DNA of 64,000 nucleotides from PALSA-911 sp963743035 (lineage in GTDB: Bacteria > Pseudomonadota > Alphaproteobacteria > Acetobacterales > Acetobacteraceae), in contig CAVUOB010000018.1 in assembly GCA_963743035.1 (NCBI GenBank), positions 310,001 to 374,000 of the forward strand, written 5' to 3'. Position 1 is the first letter of the stretch; every line of letters starts with the position of its first letter. Under the pieces are notes generated by a model. The model had not been told where the DNA came from and ran no database searches. It saw nothing but the letters and a program-made list of their open reading frames with translations. Position numbers and translations under genes: made by a program. Positions 8,911-19,488 of this stretch are shown in pieces.

Positions 8911-10178
8911 TTCGCGGGAACCGATTGCGGAGCGGGCAGGGGGGCGGTGGCGAAGCCGGCCGGAAGCGGCGCGGGTTTGGCGCGTTTCGGCAGCGGCTTG
9001 GCCCAGAAGCGGTTGTCGTCCGCGTGCTCGGGGAACATGTCGCGCAGCTGCGGCATCACCTTTTCGGCGAACAGCCTGGTCGAATACATGCATTTGTCGA
9101 CCGGCATATTCCCGACATGCAGCAGCATGAAGATATTGCCGACATGCAGGCTCTTGATCAGGTGCTCCATGCGCTGGCGCACCGTCTCGGGGCTGCCTGC
9201 GATGATGTAGCCGCCATCCACCAGGTCCTTCCAGGTCAGCGGCGGCGCCACGGTGCGGGAATACTGGTTCACGTTGCCGGTCTGCAGCGTCTTGATCGTG
9301 CGGTAGCCCGGCGCGTCCGCGAAGCCGGGGAAGACGTGCAGGCAGCGATTGTAGAAATAGAACGCGTGCTCGGAATACAGCCGCTCGGCTTCCTCGTCGG
9401 TTTCCGCAACGAACACGGTCTGCGCGAAGCCGGCGCGATAGGGGGAGTTGTCGGCATTGCGTTCGCCGACGCGGTTCCAGTAGCCCTCCATCAGCGACTG
9501 GGCGCGCTTGTATCCGGAGAAACTCAGATACGAGTAGCTGTAGGTGTGATCGAGGCAGAAATCATAGGTCTCGACCGAGCCGCCGCCGGGGATGTGGATC
9601 GGCGGATGCGGCTTCTGCACCGTCTTGGGCCACAAATTGACGTGGCGCAGCTTGGTGTAGCGGCCGTTGAACGCGAAGGGCTCTTCCTCGGTCCAGGCGC
9701 GGATGATCAGCTCATGCGCCTCGCTGTATTTCTCCCGCGTCAGCGCCGGGATGGTGCCATAGCAGAAATTGGTGTCCATCGAGGTGCCGACCGGGAAGCC
9801 CGCGACCAGCCGCCCGCCGGAGATGCCATCGAGCATGGCGAATTCCTCCGCCACGCGGATCGGCGGGTTGTACAGCGCGATGGAATTGCCGAGCACGACG
9901 ATCGCCGCGTTCTCCGTCCGCCGCGCCAGGGCGGCGGCGATCAGGTTGGGCGAGGGCATCAGGCCGTAGCCGTTCTGGTGATGCTCGTTGATGCCGATGC
10001 CGTCGAAGCCGAGCGTGTCGGCGTATTCCAGCAGGTCGAGATAGTTGTTGTAGACCTCATGGCCCTTCACGGGGTCGTAGAGGCGGTTGTCGATATCGAC
10101 CCAGACGGAGCGGTGCTTCTCCCGGAAATCATCCGGCAGATGCGGCCATGGCATCAGGTTGAACCACGTGAAACGCAT
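8907..10178 (-). CDS. LLM-class (luciferase-like) flavin-dependent monooxygenase
   Basis: Bacterial-luciferase-fold oxygenase using reduced flavin. Length 423. Family features are WFNLMPWPHLPDDF at the start, DGIGINEHHQNGYGLMPSPN (EHH block), GNSIALYNPPIRVAEEFAMLDGISGGRLVAGFPVG and WPKTVQKPHPPIHIPGGGS. The C-terminus has an Ala/Pro-rich tail. It is the first gene of a two-gene unit with the hydrolase at 8131-8910 (4-bp overlap). An inverted-repeat cluster lies 14-37 bp upstream of its ATG. The substrate is unknown. Confidence 0.88.
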   Translation of the reverse strand: MRFTWFNLMPWPHLPDDFREKHRSVWVDIDNRLYDPVKGHEVYNNYLDLLEYADTLGFDGIGINEHHQNGYGLMPSPNLIAAALARRTENAAIVVLGNSIALYNPPIRVAEEFAMLDGISGGRLVAGFPVGTSMDTNFCYGTIPALTREKYSEAHELIIRAWTEEEPFAFNGRYTKLRHVNLWPKTVQKPHPPIHIPGGGSVETYDFCLDHTYSYSYLSFSGYKRAQSLMEGYWNRVGERNADNSPYRAGFAQTVFVAETDEEAERLYSEHAFYFYNRCLHVFPGFADAPGYRTIKTLQTGNVNQYSRTVAPPLTWKDLVDGGYIIAGSPETVRQRMEHLIKSLHVGNIFMLLHVGNMPVDKCMYSTRLFAEKVMPQLRDMFPEHADDNRFWAKPLPKRAKPAPLPAGFATAPLPAPQSVPAK

Positions 10179-10191
10179 GTTTAGCCTCCCA

Positions 10192-10215
10192 GCTACTGGT
10201 GAGTAGCGTTACGCT
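10192..10215. promoter_or_regulatory. Overlapping inverted repeats, possible operator
   Basis: GCTACT-GGTG-AGTAGC (10192-10207) overlaps the dyad AGCGT-T-ACGCT (10205-10215), immediately upstream of the luciferase-like monooxygenase start at 10178. The position suits a repressor operator, but no regulator gene is adjacent. Confidence 0.3.
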
Positions 10216-10276
10216 GACGGGGGAGGGTTGTCCAGCGCGGAAGCCCGTCGCCCGGGCGGTCCGAATTGCGGGACGG

Positions 10277-11104
10277 CTAGTTCAGCCGCGACCGCAGTTC
10301 ATCCATCACCGCGCGTGCCCGGCTGGCGGCTTCGCCCTGCGGCACCAGTTTCAGGAACTGCTCGAAGCAGCGCAAGGCCGCGCCGACGCGGTCCAGCCGC
10401 TGGTTGATCAGGGCCGTCTCGCGCCATAGCGCGGAATAATCCGGGGCGATGCGCAGCATGTCCTCCGCGCACACAAGGGCGCCTTCCAGATCGTTCTGCT
10501 GCAGGCGGCGGACCTTGATGTTGTTCTGCAGGCGCAGCAGCACGTCGCGCGCGCCCATCGGCTGTAGCACACCCGGCCGCAGTTCCGCCTTCGGACCTTC
10601 CACGCGCTTGATCAGCGCCCGCAGATCCTTGGCATCGAGCGGGGTGCCGCCGTCGAATACGTCCAGCACCACCTTGGTGTCGCGGCCCTGCAGGGCGATC
10701 AGGAAATGACCGGGAAAATCCACGCCATGCGCTGACCAGCCGGCGGCCCGCGCCGCGTGCAGCCAGAGAATGCCGAGCGATACCGGCAAGCCCAGCCGGC
10801 GCTCGGTCACCCGGATCAGGTTGGCGTTCGCCGGGTCGTCATAGCTCTCGGTATCCCCGGCATAGCCGTGCCGCCCGGCGATCAACCCCGCTAGGGCCCC
10901 GGCCCGAGCCGACAGATCGTCATCCGGCACGTCCCGCGCCAGCTCCACCGCATCGCGCGCCAGGGCAGAGAGCTGCTCCCGCGCCGCCCGCCAATCGGCC
11001 TCCGGCGCATCCACCCGGGCCAACTGCAAGGCGGCATCGGCAATGTCGATCTCCACATCGGGCAACTGCCCGATCGCGTCCAAAGCGGGACGGGGGTCGG
11101 TCAT
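10277..11104 (-). CDS. SirB1-family transglutaminase-like/TPR protein
   Basis: A 275-residue cytoplasmic protein. The central block RRLGLPVSLGILWLHAARAAGWSAHGVDFPGHFLIAL is the hallmark of the SirB1/transglutaminase-like N-terminal family, and the C-terminal third (LRLQNNIKVRRLQQNDLEGALVCAEDMLRIAPDYSALWRE) is TPR-like. The family is widespread but its biochemical role is not established. It is a single minus-strand gene between the monooxygenase unit and a palindromic repeat. Confidence 0.85.
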   Translation of the reverse strand: MTDPRPALDAIGQLPDVEIDIADAALQLARVDAPEADWRAAREQLSALARDAVELARDVPDDDLSARAGALAGLIAGRHGYAGDTESYDDPANANLIRVTERRLGLPVSLGILWLHAARAAGWSAHGVDFPGHFLIALQGRDTKVVLDVFDGGTPLDAKDLRALIKRVEGPKAELRPGVLQPMGARDVLLRLQNNIKVRRLQQNDLEGALVCAEDMLRIAPDYSALWRETALINQRLDRVGAALRCFEQFLKLVPQGEAASRARAVMDELRSRLN

Positions 11105-11110
11105 GGGGGA

Positions 11111-11315
11111 GCAAGGCCAGGGGCTCTGCCCCTGGACCCCGCCAGGGGATGGTCATCCCCTGGACCCCTCAGACGGGTTTGTCGAAGAGGGGGCACAACC
11201 GACGGGACGGCAGCAACTGCACGGACATGCCCCCTCTTCGACAAACCCACCCCAGGGATGCAAGGGACGACTGTCCCTTGCTGGGGGTCCAGGGGGCAAA
11301 GCCCCCTGGCCTTGC
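11111..11315 (+). repeat. Nested inverted-repeat element, copy A
   Basis: A 205-bp intergenic element. Outer ends GCAAGGCCAGGGG and CCCCCTGGCCTTGC are inverted. Each arm carries two small hairpins (CCAGGGGCTCTGCCCCTGG and a second around GGATGGTCATCC on the left; CCAGGGGGCAAAGCCCCCTGG and one around GGGACGACTGTCCC on the right). The core is a 21-bp inverted repeat, GGGTTTGTCGAAGAGGGGGCA (11175-11195) with its complement at 11228-11248. It sits between the SirB1-type gene and the end of thiC. Confidence 0.9.
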
Positions 11316-11327
11316 TTCCTATGCCCG

Positions 11328-13149
<1,822 letters not shown>

Positions 13150-13215
13150 CGCAGTTCTCCCGTTCTCGCTCGCGTTATGCAGGCTGCGGGATTGGGGTGT
13201 CTGTGAGATTTCCCC

Positions 13216-13337
13216 GTCCCTCCGCCGGCATGATCCGGTTCAGGTTAAGGGTCACCGCGCTGTCTCGTCCCTCGAGTTGTCTCGTCCCTCGATGGGAATC
13301 GGACCGTCGGTATCTCAGCCCCCTGCGGGACTCCCCT
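13216..13337 (-). promoter_or_regulatory. TPP riboswitch (THI element) upstream of thiC
   Basis: On the minus strand the element opens with AGGGGAGTCCCGCAGGGGGC, has the CTGAGA core and ends with ACCTGAACCGGATCATGCCG, then GCGGAGGGA: the conserved pyrimidine- and pyrophosphate-sensing helices of the THI box. It is about 67 bp upstream of the thiC start. The optional P3 stem is long and contains the motif TGTCTCGTCCCTCGA twice (plus strand, from 13261 and 13278). Confidence 0.95.
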
Positions 13338-13546
13338 CGGCAATCCATTAGCATTGGGTGGTTTTGCCGCTCCTGTCAAATTGCCTTTCCTGGCCCGCCG
13401 TTATGGTTGCGGCGGGTTTGGATACGGCGCTAGATTTATGTCGACGGCCGCGCGATCGGACCCGGATTCCGGCGCTGCCGGGGCTTTTATACGGCACCGG
13501 GGGTGGTACCACGGGGCTTTTGGCACCAGGTGCGTGGACACGCGGC

Positions 13547-14524
13547 ATGGCGCAAACCAGTCGGCACGGGGCTGTAGAGCAAAGCTATCTTCGCCGGCTG
13601 GGCGCCGTCGCCTCGACCTTGCTCGGGGTAGGGTTCTGGTTCACGGCGTTCGTGTTCGGGGCGGCCACCTACTCGGCCCTGGCCAACGACACGATGTGGG
13701 CGCTGTGGAAGGCCGGCAGCTTCCTGTGGAAGTTTTCCATTGCGATCTACTTCACGTCCTGGGTCCTGGGGGTGAAGTTCGATAAGGACCGGGAGCTGGA
13801 GATATACCGTTCGGCACCGCGCGAAGGCCGGATCGACGCCGGGTCGGCGGCGCTGGCATTGTTCATATTCGTGTTGTTCGGGATCATGTACCTGGTCGAG
13901 GATATCGGCTACACGTCGGATGCCGCGGGCTCGGCGCCGCGAAGCTTTCTGGCCGCTTGGCTGCTCAATATGCATATGGTTTCCGGGTACCATGAAAGCA
14001 TATTGTACGATTGCCGGAAATACGGGGACATAACCCTGTTTGTTTTCATAAATGTCCTCTGGTTCTTCAACGTGTTCATCTGGCGGTATTTCGTGAAGCA
14101 CTTCATCAAGCCGATGGAGGCAGCGTCCCGGCAGATCTACCGGGAGGAGGAAAACCACTTCGGCCTGGAAAAGATCCACGTGTTCAATCGCTACATAGAC
14201 GGTCGTTGGCAATGGCATCGGTTTGCCTGCGGCTCCGCCTATCTGCTGCTGCTCGACGTGATGCTGGTGCTGGTTCTCACGACGCATGTGTTTGGGGTCG
14301 CGGTGGATCCCCAGCCGGAATCCGCTTCTGCCGGGCTTGGTGCTTCGGGGCCGGAGAGGATCACGCTTGCGGTCCTGTTTGCCGGCTTCGTGATCGGCGT
14401 GGAGGGTTGGATCTGGATCGAACGGCTTCGGACCAAGTTCGCGCTGAGCAGCATCGACGGGATGTCGCACAGATATGATCTTTCCCCGCATCGGGCGACG
14501 CACAGGCGAAGGCCGCCGCATTGA
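13547..14524 (+). CDS. Multi-pass membrane protein of unknown function
   Basis: Not recognised. With ATG 13547 it has 325 residues; the frame is open back to 13358. About six hydrophobic segments are visible: VASTLLGVGFWFTAFVFGAA, FSIAIYFTSWVLGV, AALALFIFVLFGIMYLV, ITLFVFINVLWFFNVFIW, YLLLLDVMLVLVLTTHVFGV and ITLAVLFAGFVIGVEGWIWI. A charged loop (QIYREEENHFGLEKIHVFNRYIDGRW) separates the fourth and fifth. Its base composition is less GC-rich in the middle (about 13980-14110) than in neighbouring genes. It is divergent from the riboswitch/thiC and convergent with clpS. Confidence 0.65.
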   Translation: MAQTSRHGAVEQSYLRRLGAVASTLLGVGFWFTAFVFGAATYSALANDTMWALWKAGSFLWKFSIAIYFTSWVLGVKFDKDRELEIYRSAPREGRIDAGSAALALFIFVLFGIMYLVEDIGYTSDAAGSAPRSFLAAWLLNMHMVSGYHESILYDCRKYGDITLFVFINVLWFFNVFIWRYFVKHFIKPMEAASRQIYREEENHFGLEKIHVFNRYIDGRWQWHRFACGSAYLLLLDVMLVLVLTTHVFGVAVDPQPESASAGLGASGPERITLAVLFAGFVIGVEGWIWIERLRTKFALSSIDGMSHRYDLSPHRATHRRRPPH

Positions 14525-14569
14525 TGGCGCGGGCTGGGATGGCGCGGACTTGGATGGCGCGGGCTGGCG

Positions 14570-14914
14570 CTATTCCTCCGGCTCGGTGGTGAACAGCAGC
14601 GGATAGCCTTTCTTGCGGCCGGCGTCGGTGGCGCTGGTTGCCTTGGATTCCGCGACGTCCCTTGTATAGACGGCGACGACGCAGACGCCGCGGCGGTGGG
14701 CGGTCATCATGATCCGGTAGGCCTGGTCCTCGCTGACGCGAAACTCGGCCTTCAGCACCGTGACGACGAATTCGCGCGGCGTGTAGTCGTCATTGACCAG
14801 AATGACCTTGTGCAGTTTCGGCCGCTCGGTCTTGAGCTCTACCTTGGCTTTCGGCTTGGTGTCGGTGTTGGTGTCACTCATCGGAGGTGCTGCTCCAGAT
14901 GATGCTGCGATCAT
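14570..14914 (-). CDS. clpS: ATP-dependent Clp protease adaptor ClpS
   Basis: Adaptor that binds N-degron substrates and the ClpA N-domain. The core is complete: KVILVNDDYTPREFVVTVLKAEFRVSEDQAYRIMMTAHRRGVCVVAVYTRDVAESKA. Length is 114 from ATG 14914, which has AGGA at ideal spacing; an internal ATG at 14881 lacks a ribosome-binding site. clpA is not adjacent. The C-terminal tail GRKKGYPLLFTTEPEE is family-like. Confidence 0.95.
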   Translation of the reverse strand: MIAASSGAAPPMSDTNTDTKPKAKVELKTERPKLHKVILVNDDYTPREFVVTVLKAEFRVSEDQAYRIMMTAHRRGVCVVAVYTRDVAESKATSATDAGRKKGYPLLFTTEPEE

Positions 14915-14992
14915 GATCCTTTCCGCGTCGGCGGAAGCCGGTTTTATAGCAAAGCCGGGATGGCGAAGGGAACCGCCTTCGGCCGGAAGCGG

Positions 14993-16186
14993 TCAGAGAA
15001 CGCCGTTGCTGTGCAGCGATTGCAATTCCTCCGGGCTGGTGCCGCAGAGCTCGCGCAGCAGCGCGTCGGTGTGTTCGCCGAGCTGCGGCGGGCGGGTGAT
15101 TTCCGCCGGCGAGTCCGAGAGTTTGATCGGGCAGCCGACGGTCTGGTAGGTGCCGCGGGGCGGGTAGTCGACATCGACGATCATGTCGCGGGCGCGCAGA
15201 TGCGGATCGGCCAGGACCTCGCCGGTGTCGAGGCAGGCGCCGCAGGGCACGCCGGCATCGCCCATCAGTTTCATCACGTCGTGCTTGCTGCGCTGGCGCG
15301 TCCAGGCCTCGACGATGGCGTTCAGCGCGTCGCGGTTCTCCCAGCGCGCCTGCAGCGTGCTGAAGCGCGGATCCTCGGCCAGTTCCGGCTGGCCCATGAC
15401 GCGGGTCACCGCCGGCCACATCTGCGGCTGGGCGAAGATGTAGACGTAGTCGTTCGGCCCGCCGGGGGCGCAGGGGTAGGTGGTGCCGGGCACGTTGCGG
15501 CCGAGCTGGTTGCCGGTGCGCGGCATGGCGTGGCCGTAGCGCTGATGGTCGCGCAGGCTGACGCGGATCAGGTTGACCACGGCGTCCTGCATGGACACCT
15601 CGACATGCTGGCCCTTGCCGGTGGCGTGGCGCTGCTGCAGCGCGGCCAGGATGCCGATGGCCATGTGCATGCCGGTGCCGCTGTCGCCGATGGCAGGGAA
15701 GACGTAGGTGGGCGGGTTCTCGGGAAAGCCGGTCACGCTCATCGCCCCGCCCATCGCCTGGGCGATCGGCTCGAAGCTCTTGAAATCGCTGTAAGGGCCG
15801 TAGGTGCCGAAGCCCTTGATGGTGGCGTAGATCAGCCGCGGATTGAGCTTGGAGAGCACGTCGTAGCCGAGGCCGAGGCGGTCCAGCGCGCCGGGGCCGA
15901 AATTCTCCACCAGCACGTCCGAACTGGCGATCACCTGCTTGAACAGGGATTTGCCTTCCTCGGTCTTGAGATTGAGCGTCAGGCTGCGCTTGTTGGCGTT
16001 CAGCACCAGGAAGAACAGGCTGTCGCTGTCCTGGTCGCGCATGTTCTGCCGGGCGACGTCGCCGCCCTTCGGTTCCTCCAGCTTGATCACGTCGGCGCCG
16101 AGGAAACCCAGCATCTGGGTGCAGGCGGGGCCGGCCTGGTTATGCGTCATGTCGATCACGCGAATGCCGGACAGCGCCTGGCTCAT
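14993..16186 (-). CDS. Formyl-CoA:oxalate CoA-transferase-like enzyme (CaiB/BaiF family)
   Basis: Class III CoA-transferase of 397 residues. The start (GIRVIDMTHNQAGPACTQMLGFLGADVIKLE), VENFGPGALDRLGLGYDVL, IGDSGTGMHMAIGILAALQQRHATGKGQHV and EITRPPQLGEHTDALL closely follow formyl-CoA transferase (Frc) of oxalate metabolism, and Asp168 in AIGDSG matches the catalytic Asp of that family. It lacks the longer glycine-rich insert known in Oxalobacter Frc, so another CoA donor or acceptor pair is possible. No oxalyl-CoA decarboxylase is adjacent. It is divergent from the monooxygenase at 16350. Confidence 0.85.
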   Translation of the reverse strand: MSQALSGIRVIDMTHNQAGPACTQMLGFLGADVIKLEEPKGGDVARQNMRDQDSDSLFFLVLNANKRSLTLNLKTEEGKSLFKQVIASSDVLVENFGPGALDRLGLGYDVLSKLNPRLIYATIKGFGTYGPYSDFKSFEPIAQAMGGAMSVTGFPENPPTYVFPAIGDSGTGMHMAIGILAALQQRHATGKGQHVEVSMQDAVVNLIRVSLRDHQRYGHAMPRTGNQLGRNVPGTTYPCAPGGPNDYVYIFAQPQMWPAVTRVMGQPELAEDPRFSTLQARWENRDALNAIVEAWTRQRSKHDVMKLMGDAGVPCGACLDTGEVLADPHLRARDMIVDVDYPPRGTYQTVGCPIKLSDSPAEITRPPQLGEHTDALLRELCGTSPEELQSLHSNGVL

Positions 16187-16349
16187 GGGTCTCGCTCCTT
16201 TTTCTTGTCTTTCTCTTGATCGTAACGGTGCGGGGTTCTGTCGCCCGGTGTCAAATCGCCGGGGACTGGAATGCGGCGGGAATGCTTGACACAGCGCAGC
16301 AAAAACCCGAGCGTTTTGGGAATTCCAACATAATGAGAGAACGCCACAG

Positions 16350-17996
16350 ATGTCTGAAGTCCTGCAGGAAGCGCGGCCGAACGGCGCGCGGCGAACGCAA
16401 CAATATGATGTGGTCGTGGTCGGCGGCGGCCTGGGCGGGCTTTATGCGCTGCACCGGCTGCGCGGGCTCGGCCTGTCGGTGCGGGTGTTCGAGGCCGGGT
16501 CCGGCGTCGGCGGCACCTGGTTCTGGAACCGCTATCCCGGCGCGCGCTGCGACGTGGAGAGCCTGGAATATTCCTATTCCTTCTCCCCGGAACTGCAGCA
16601 GGAATGGAAATGGCCGGAGCGCTACGGCACCCAGCCGGAGATCCTGCGCTACATCAACCATGTGGCCGACCGGTTCGACCTGCGGCGCGACATCCAGCTG
16701 AACACCCGCGTGGTGTCGGCGGAGTTCGATCCCGCGACCGACCGCTGGACGGTGACGACGGACCAGGGCGACGTGGTTACGGCGCAGTTCTGCGTGATGG
16801 CCAGCGGCAACCTGTCCACCCCGCGGGTGCCGGACTTCAAGGGCCTGGAGAATTTCCAGGGCAAATGGTACCACACCGGCCTGTGGCCGCAGGAGGGGGT
16901 GGATTTCTCCGGCCTGCGCGTGGCGGTGATCGGCACCGGATCGTCCGGCGTGCAGATGATCCCGCAGATCGCCGCGCAGGCGGATCACCTGACGGTGTTC
17001 CAGCGCACCGCGAATTTCAGCCTGCCGGCGCGCAACGCGCCGATGGATCCGGAGAAGGACCGCCGCCACAAGGAGGAATACGAGGCACGCCGCCGCGCCG
17101 CGCTGGATACGCCGTTCGGCATCGCCGGCCATCCCGCGCCCACCAAGACCGCGCTGGAGGTCAGCGAGGAGGAACGCCTGCGCGCCTATGAGGCGAAATG
17201 GGCGGAGGGCGGCAGCATCAGCTTCCTGTATTCCTACACCGACCTGCTGGTGAACAAGGCGTCCAACGACACCGCGTCCGAGTTCGTGCGCGAGAAGATC
17301 CGCAGCATCGTGCGCAACCCGGCGGTGGCGGAGATCCTGGCGCCGAAGGATCATCCGATCGGCACCAAGCGGCTTTGCCTCGATACCGACTATTACGAGA
17401 CCTATAACCGCAACAACGTCTCGCTGGTGGACGTGAAGAACAATCCGATCCAGGAGATCACCGCGACCGGCGTGCGCACGCGCGACGGGGAATACGGCCC
17501 GTTCGATGCGATCGCCTTTGCCACCGGCTTCGACGCCATGACCGGCGCGCTGCGCGAGATCGATATCCGCGTGAAGGGCGGCGACACGCTGTCGGATCAG
17601 TGGCAGGCCGGGCCGCGCACCTATCTCGGGCTGATGGTGGCGGGGTTCCCGAACATGTTCGTGGTCACCGGGCCGGGCAGCCCGTCGGTGAAGACGCAGA
17701 TGATCCTGGCGATCGAACAGCACACCGACTGGATCGCCGATTGCCTGACGCATCTGCGCGCGCAGGGCTACAACCGGATCGAGGCGGATGCCCGGGCGCA
17801 GGATGCATGGGTGCAGCATGTCAACGAGGTCGCCGACAGCACGCTCTATCCGCTGGCCAATTCCTGGTACGTGGGGGCGAACATCCCGGGCAAGCCGCGG
17901 GTGTTCATGCCGTATGTCGGCGGCTTTGCCGGCTACAAGCAGAAATGCGACGAAGTGGCCGCGAATGGTTACGACGGGTTCGTGCTGACGAAGTAG
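16350..17996 (+). CDS. Flavoprotein Baeyer-Villiger monooxygenase
   Basis: FAD/NADPH-dependent class B monooxygenase of 548 residues, inserting oxygen next to a ketone. There are two Rossmann dinucleotide motifs, GGGLGG (25-30) and GTGSSG (195-200), and between them the exact type I BVMO fingerprint FxGxxxHxxxWP (FQGKWYHTGLWP, 169-180). GVGGTWFWNRYPGARCDVES and ATGFDAMTG are also as in cyclohexanone/steroid monooxygenases. The substrate cannot be read from sequence. It is divergent from the CoA-transferase, with 163 bp shared upstream. Confidence 0.92.
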   Translation: MSEVLQEARPNGARRTQQYDVVVVGGGLGGLYALHRLRGLGLSVRVFEAGSGVGGTWFWNRYPGARCDVESLEYSYSFSPELQQEWKWPERYGTQPEILRYINHVADRFDLRRDIQLNTRVVSAEFDPATDRWTVTTDQGDVVTAQFCVMASGNLSTPRVPDFKGLENFQGKWYHTGLWPQEGVDFSGLRVAVIGTGSSGVQMIPQIAAQADHLTVFQRTANFSLPARNAPMDPEKDRRHKEEYEARRRAALDTPFGIAGHPAPTKTALEVSEEERLRAYEAKWAEGGSISFLYSYTDLLVNKASNDTASEFVREKIRSIVRNPAVAEILAPKDHPIGTKRLCLDTDYYETYNRNNVSLVDVKNNPIQEITATGVRTRDGEYGPFDAIAFATGFDAMTGALREIDIRVKGGDTLSDQWQAGPRTYLGLMVAGFPNMFVVTGPGSPSVKTQMILAIEQHTDWIADCLTHLRAQGYNRIEADARAQDAWVQHVNEVADSTLYPLANSWYVGANIPGKPRVFMPYVGGFAGYKQKCDEVAANGYDGFVLTK

Positions 17997-18064
17997 CCGC
18001 GGGGAGCGGCGCAAGGCGGGGGCATGCAGGACGCATGCCCCCGGTAGTGCCGGGCTGGTCCGTG

Positions 18065-18589
18065 TCAGCCGCGGGCGTCGCGGGTTGCCTGGGCGTTGCG
18101 GACGGATTGCGAGACGCTGCCGATTTTTGCTCCGTGCACGATCGGCCGGGCCTTGCGGTTGGCCGCTGCGCGCATGCCCTGGCCGGCCGTTTGGCCCGCC
18201 ACCGGATGATGCACCGGGTCCGCGCGCTTGCGGTGCAGCGCCTGCTGCATCGCGGCGACGGCGCGGGCGCGCCGGGATGCCGCGGAGATCTGCGACAGCC
18301 TGGCGTTGACGCGTTTCAGGGCCCGCGCGAACACCTGCTTCTTTGCCGCCAGCCCGCGTTCGCTCGGGGTTTCCGTCGTGGCGCCCCTGGGGTCCGCCTT
18401 GCCGCGGCGGACGCGGCGGCGATCGCGGATGATGTCGCGCGCCCTCCCGTGCTGCCCGCGTAGCCATTTGACCAGTTCCACGACCTCTTCGCGCGGGAGG
18501 TCTTCCAGCGCCGGATAGTGGCTGCGTTCCACGGGATCGCGTTCGCTCTCGGCCAGCAGGCCCTGTTCGGCGGTGAATTCGACGCCCAT
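18065..18589 (-). CDS. Basic hypothetical protein
   Basis: Not recognised. It has 174 residues, with an acidic N-terminus (MGVEFTAEQGLLAESERDPVERSHYPALEDLPREEVVELVKWLRG) followed by a very basic Arg/Ala-rich remainder (RDIIRDRRRVRRGKADPRG, LKRVNARLSQISAASRRARAVAAM). No signal peptide or membrane segment is seen. Composition suggests nucleic-acid or acidic-surface binding, but no motif supports a specific role. It is on the same strand as, and 41 bp downstream of, the luciferase-like gene at 18631. Confidence 0.55.
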   Translation of the reverse strand: MGVEFTAEQGLLAESERDPVERSHYPALEDLPREEVVELVKWLRGQHGRARDIIRDRRRVRRGKADPRGATTETPSERGLAAKKQVFARALKRVNARLSQISAASRRARAVAAMQQALHRKRADPVHHPVAGQTAGQGMRAAANRKARPIVHGAKIGSVSQSVRNAQATRDARG

Positions 18590-18630
18590 TTTGAAGCTCC
18601 TTCGATGATGGCCGGCGATGATGGCCGGCT

Positions 18631-19488
18631 TCAGCTTTTGGTCTTGTGCATGAGCTCGGCGATCTTATCGATCGCCGGCAGGGATTTTTCCGCCGGTTCC
18701 GATTCGACGTTGAAGACCACCCGCTCGACGCCGAGATCCTCGTATCGTTTCATCAGATCCGCATCCTGCTTGGGGAACCACACCGTGATGGCGATGGAGG
18801 CGGGATCGCGGCCGCCCTCGGCGGCCTGCTGGCGGAAGGCGGGGATCATGTCGGCGATCTCGCCGGTGCCGCCGCGGCCGGCCTGCGGGATCCAGCCGTC
18901 GCCGTAGCGGATGGCGCGGCGCGCGGAGTAGGGGTAGGCGCCGCCGACGATCACCGGCGGGTGCGGCTTCTGCACCGGCTTGGGCCAGGCCATCATCGGG
19001 TCGAAGTTCACGAATTCGCCGTGGTACTCGGCCTTGGACTTGGTCCAGATTTCCTTCATCGCCTCGATGTTCTCCCGCGCCCGCTTGTGGCGGCTGGTGA
19101 ACTCGGTGCCGTGGTTTTCCATCTCGTCCTGGTTCCAGCCATTGCCGATGCCGAACAGGAAGCGCCCGCCGGTGACGTTGTCGATGGAGGCGACCAGCTT
19201 GGCGGTCTGGATCGGGTCGCGCTGCTGGACCAGGCAGACGCCGGTGCCGACCTTCAGCGTCTTGGTCGCCATCGCCGCCGCGGTCAATGTCACGAACGGG
19301 TCCATCGCGTCATAGTATTTCTTCGGCAGATCGCCGCCGCCGGGGAAGGGGGTCTTGCGGCTGAGCGGGATGTGCGAGTGCTCGGGAGCCCAGACGCTCT
19401 CGAAGCCGCGCGTCTCCAGCGCCTGGCCCAGTTCGCCGGGGGCGATGGAATAGTCCGTGAAGAACATGGATACGCCGAATTTCATCAT
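18631..19488 (-). CDS. LLM-class F420/flavin-dependent oxidoreductase, paralogue 1
   Basis: Luciferase-like oxidoreductase of 285 residues (TIGR03619-like). Blocks: KFGVSMFFTDYSIAPGELGQALE, ESVWAPEHSHIPLSRKTPFPGGGDLPKKYYDAMDPFVTL, RFLFGIGNGWNQDEMENHG and WPKPVQKPHPPVIVGGAYPYSARRAIRYGDGWIPQ. It is clearly a close paralogue of the gene at 20320-21174, differing mainly near the C-terminus. These proteins use F420H2 or FMNH2; the cofactor cannot be decided here. The start could be ATG 19488 or the next codon, 19485. Confidence 0.88.
   Translation of the reverse strand: MMKFGVSMFFTDYSIAPGELGQALETRGFESVWAPEHSHIPLSRKTPFPGGGDLPKKYYDAMDPFVTLTAAAMATKTLKVGTGVCLVQQRDPIQTAKLVASIDNVTGGRFLFGIGNGWNQDEMENHGTEFTSRHKRARENIEAMKEIWTKSKAEYHGEFVNFDPMMAWPKPVQKPHPPVIVGGAYPYSARRAIRYGDGWIPQAGRGGTGEIADMIPAFRQQAAEGGRDPASIAITVWFPKQDADLMKRYEDLGVERVVFNVESEPAEKSLPAIDKIAELMHKTKS

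Noticed and set aside
14960..16219. Long plus-strand frame opposite the CoA-transferase
   Set aside because: Antisense shadow of a conserved coding region, with no ribosome-binding site or recognisable domain.
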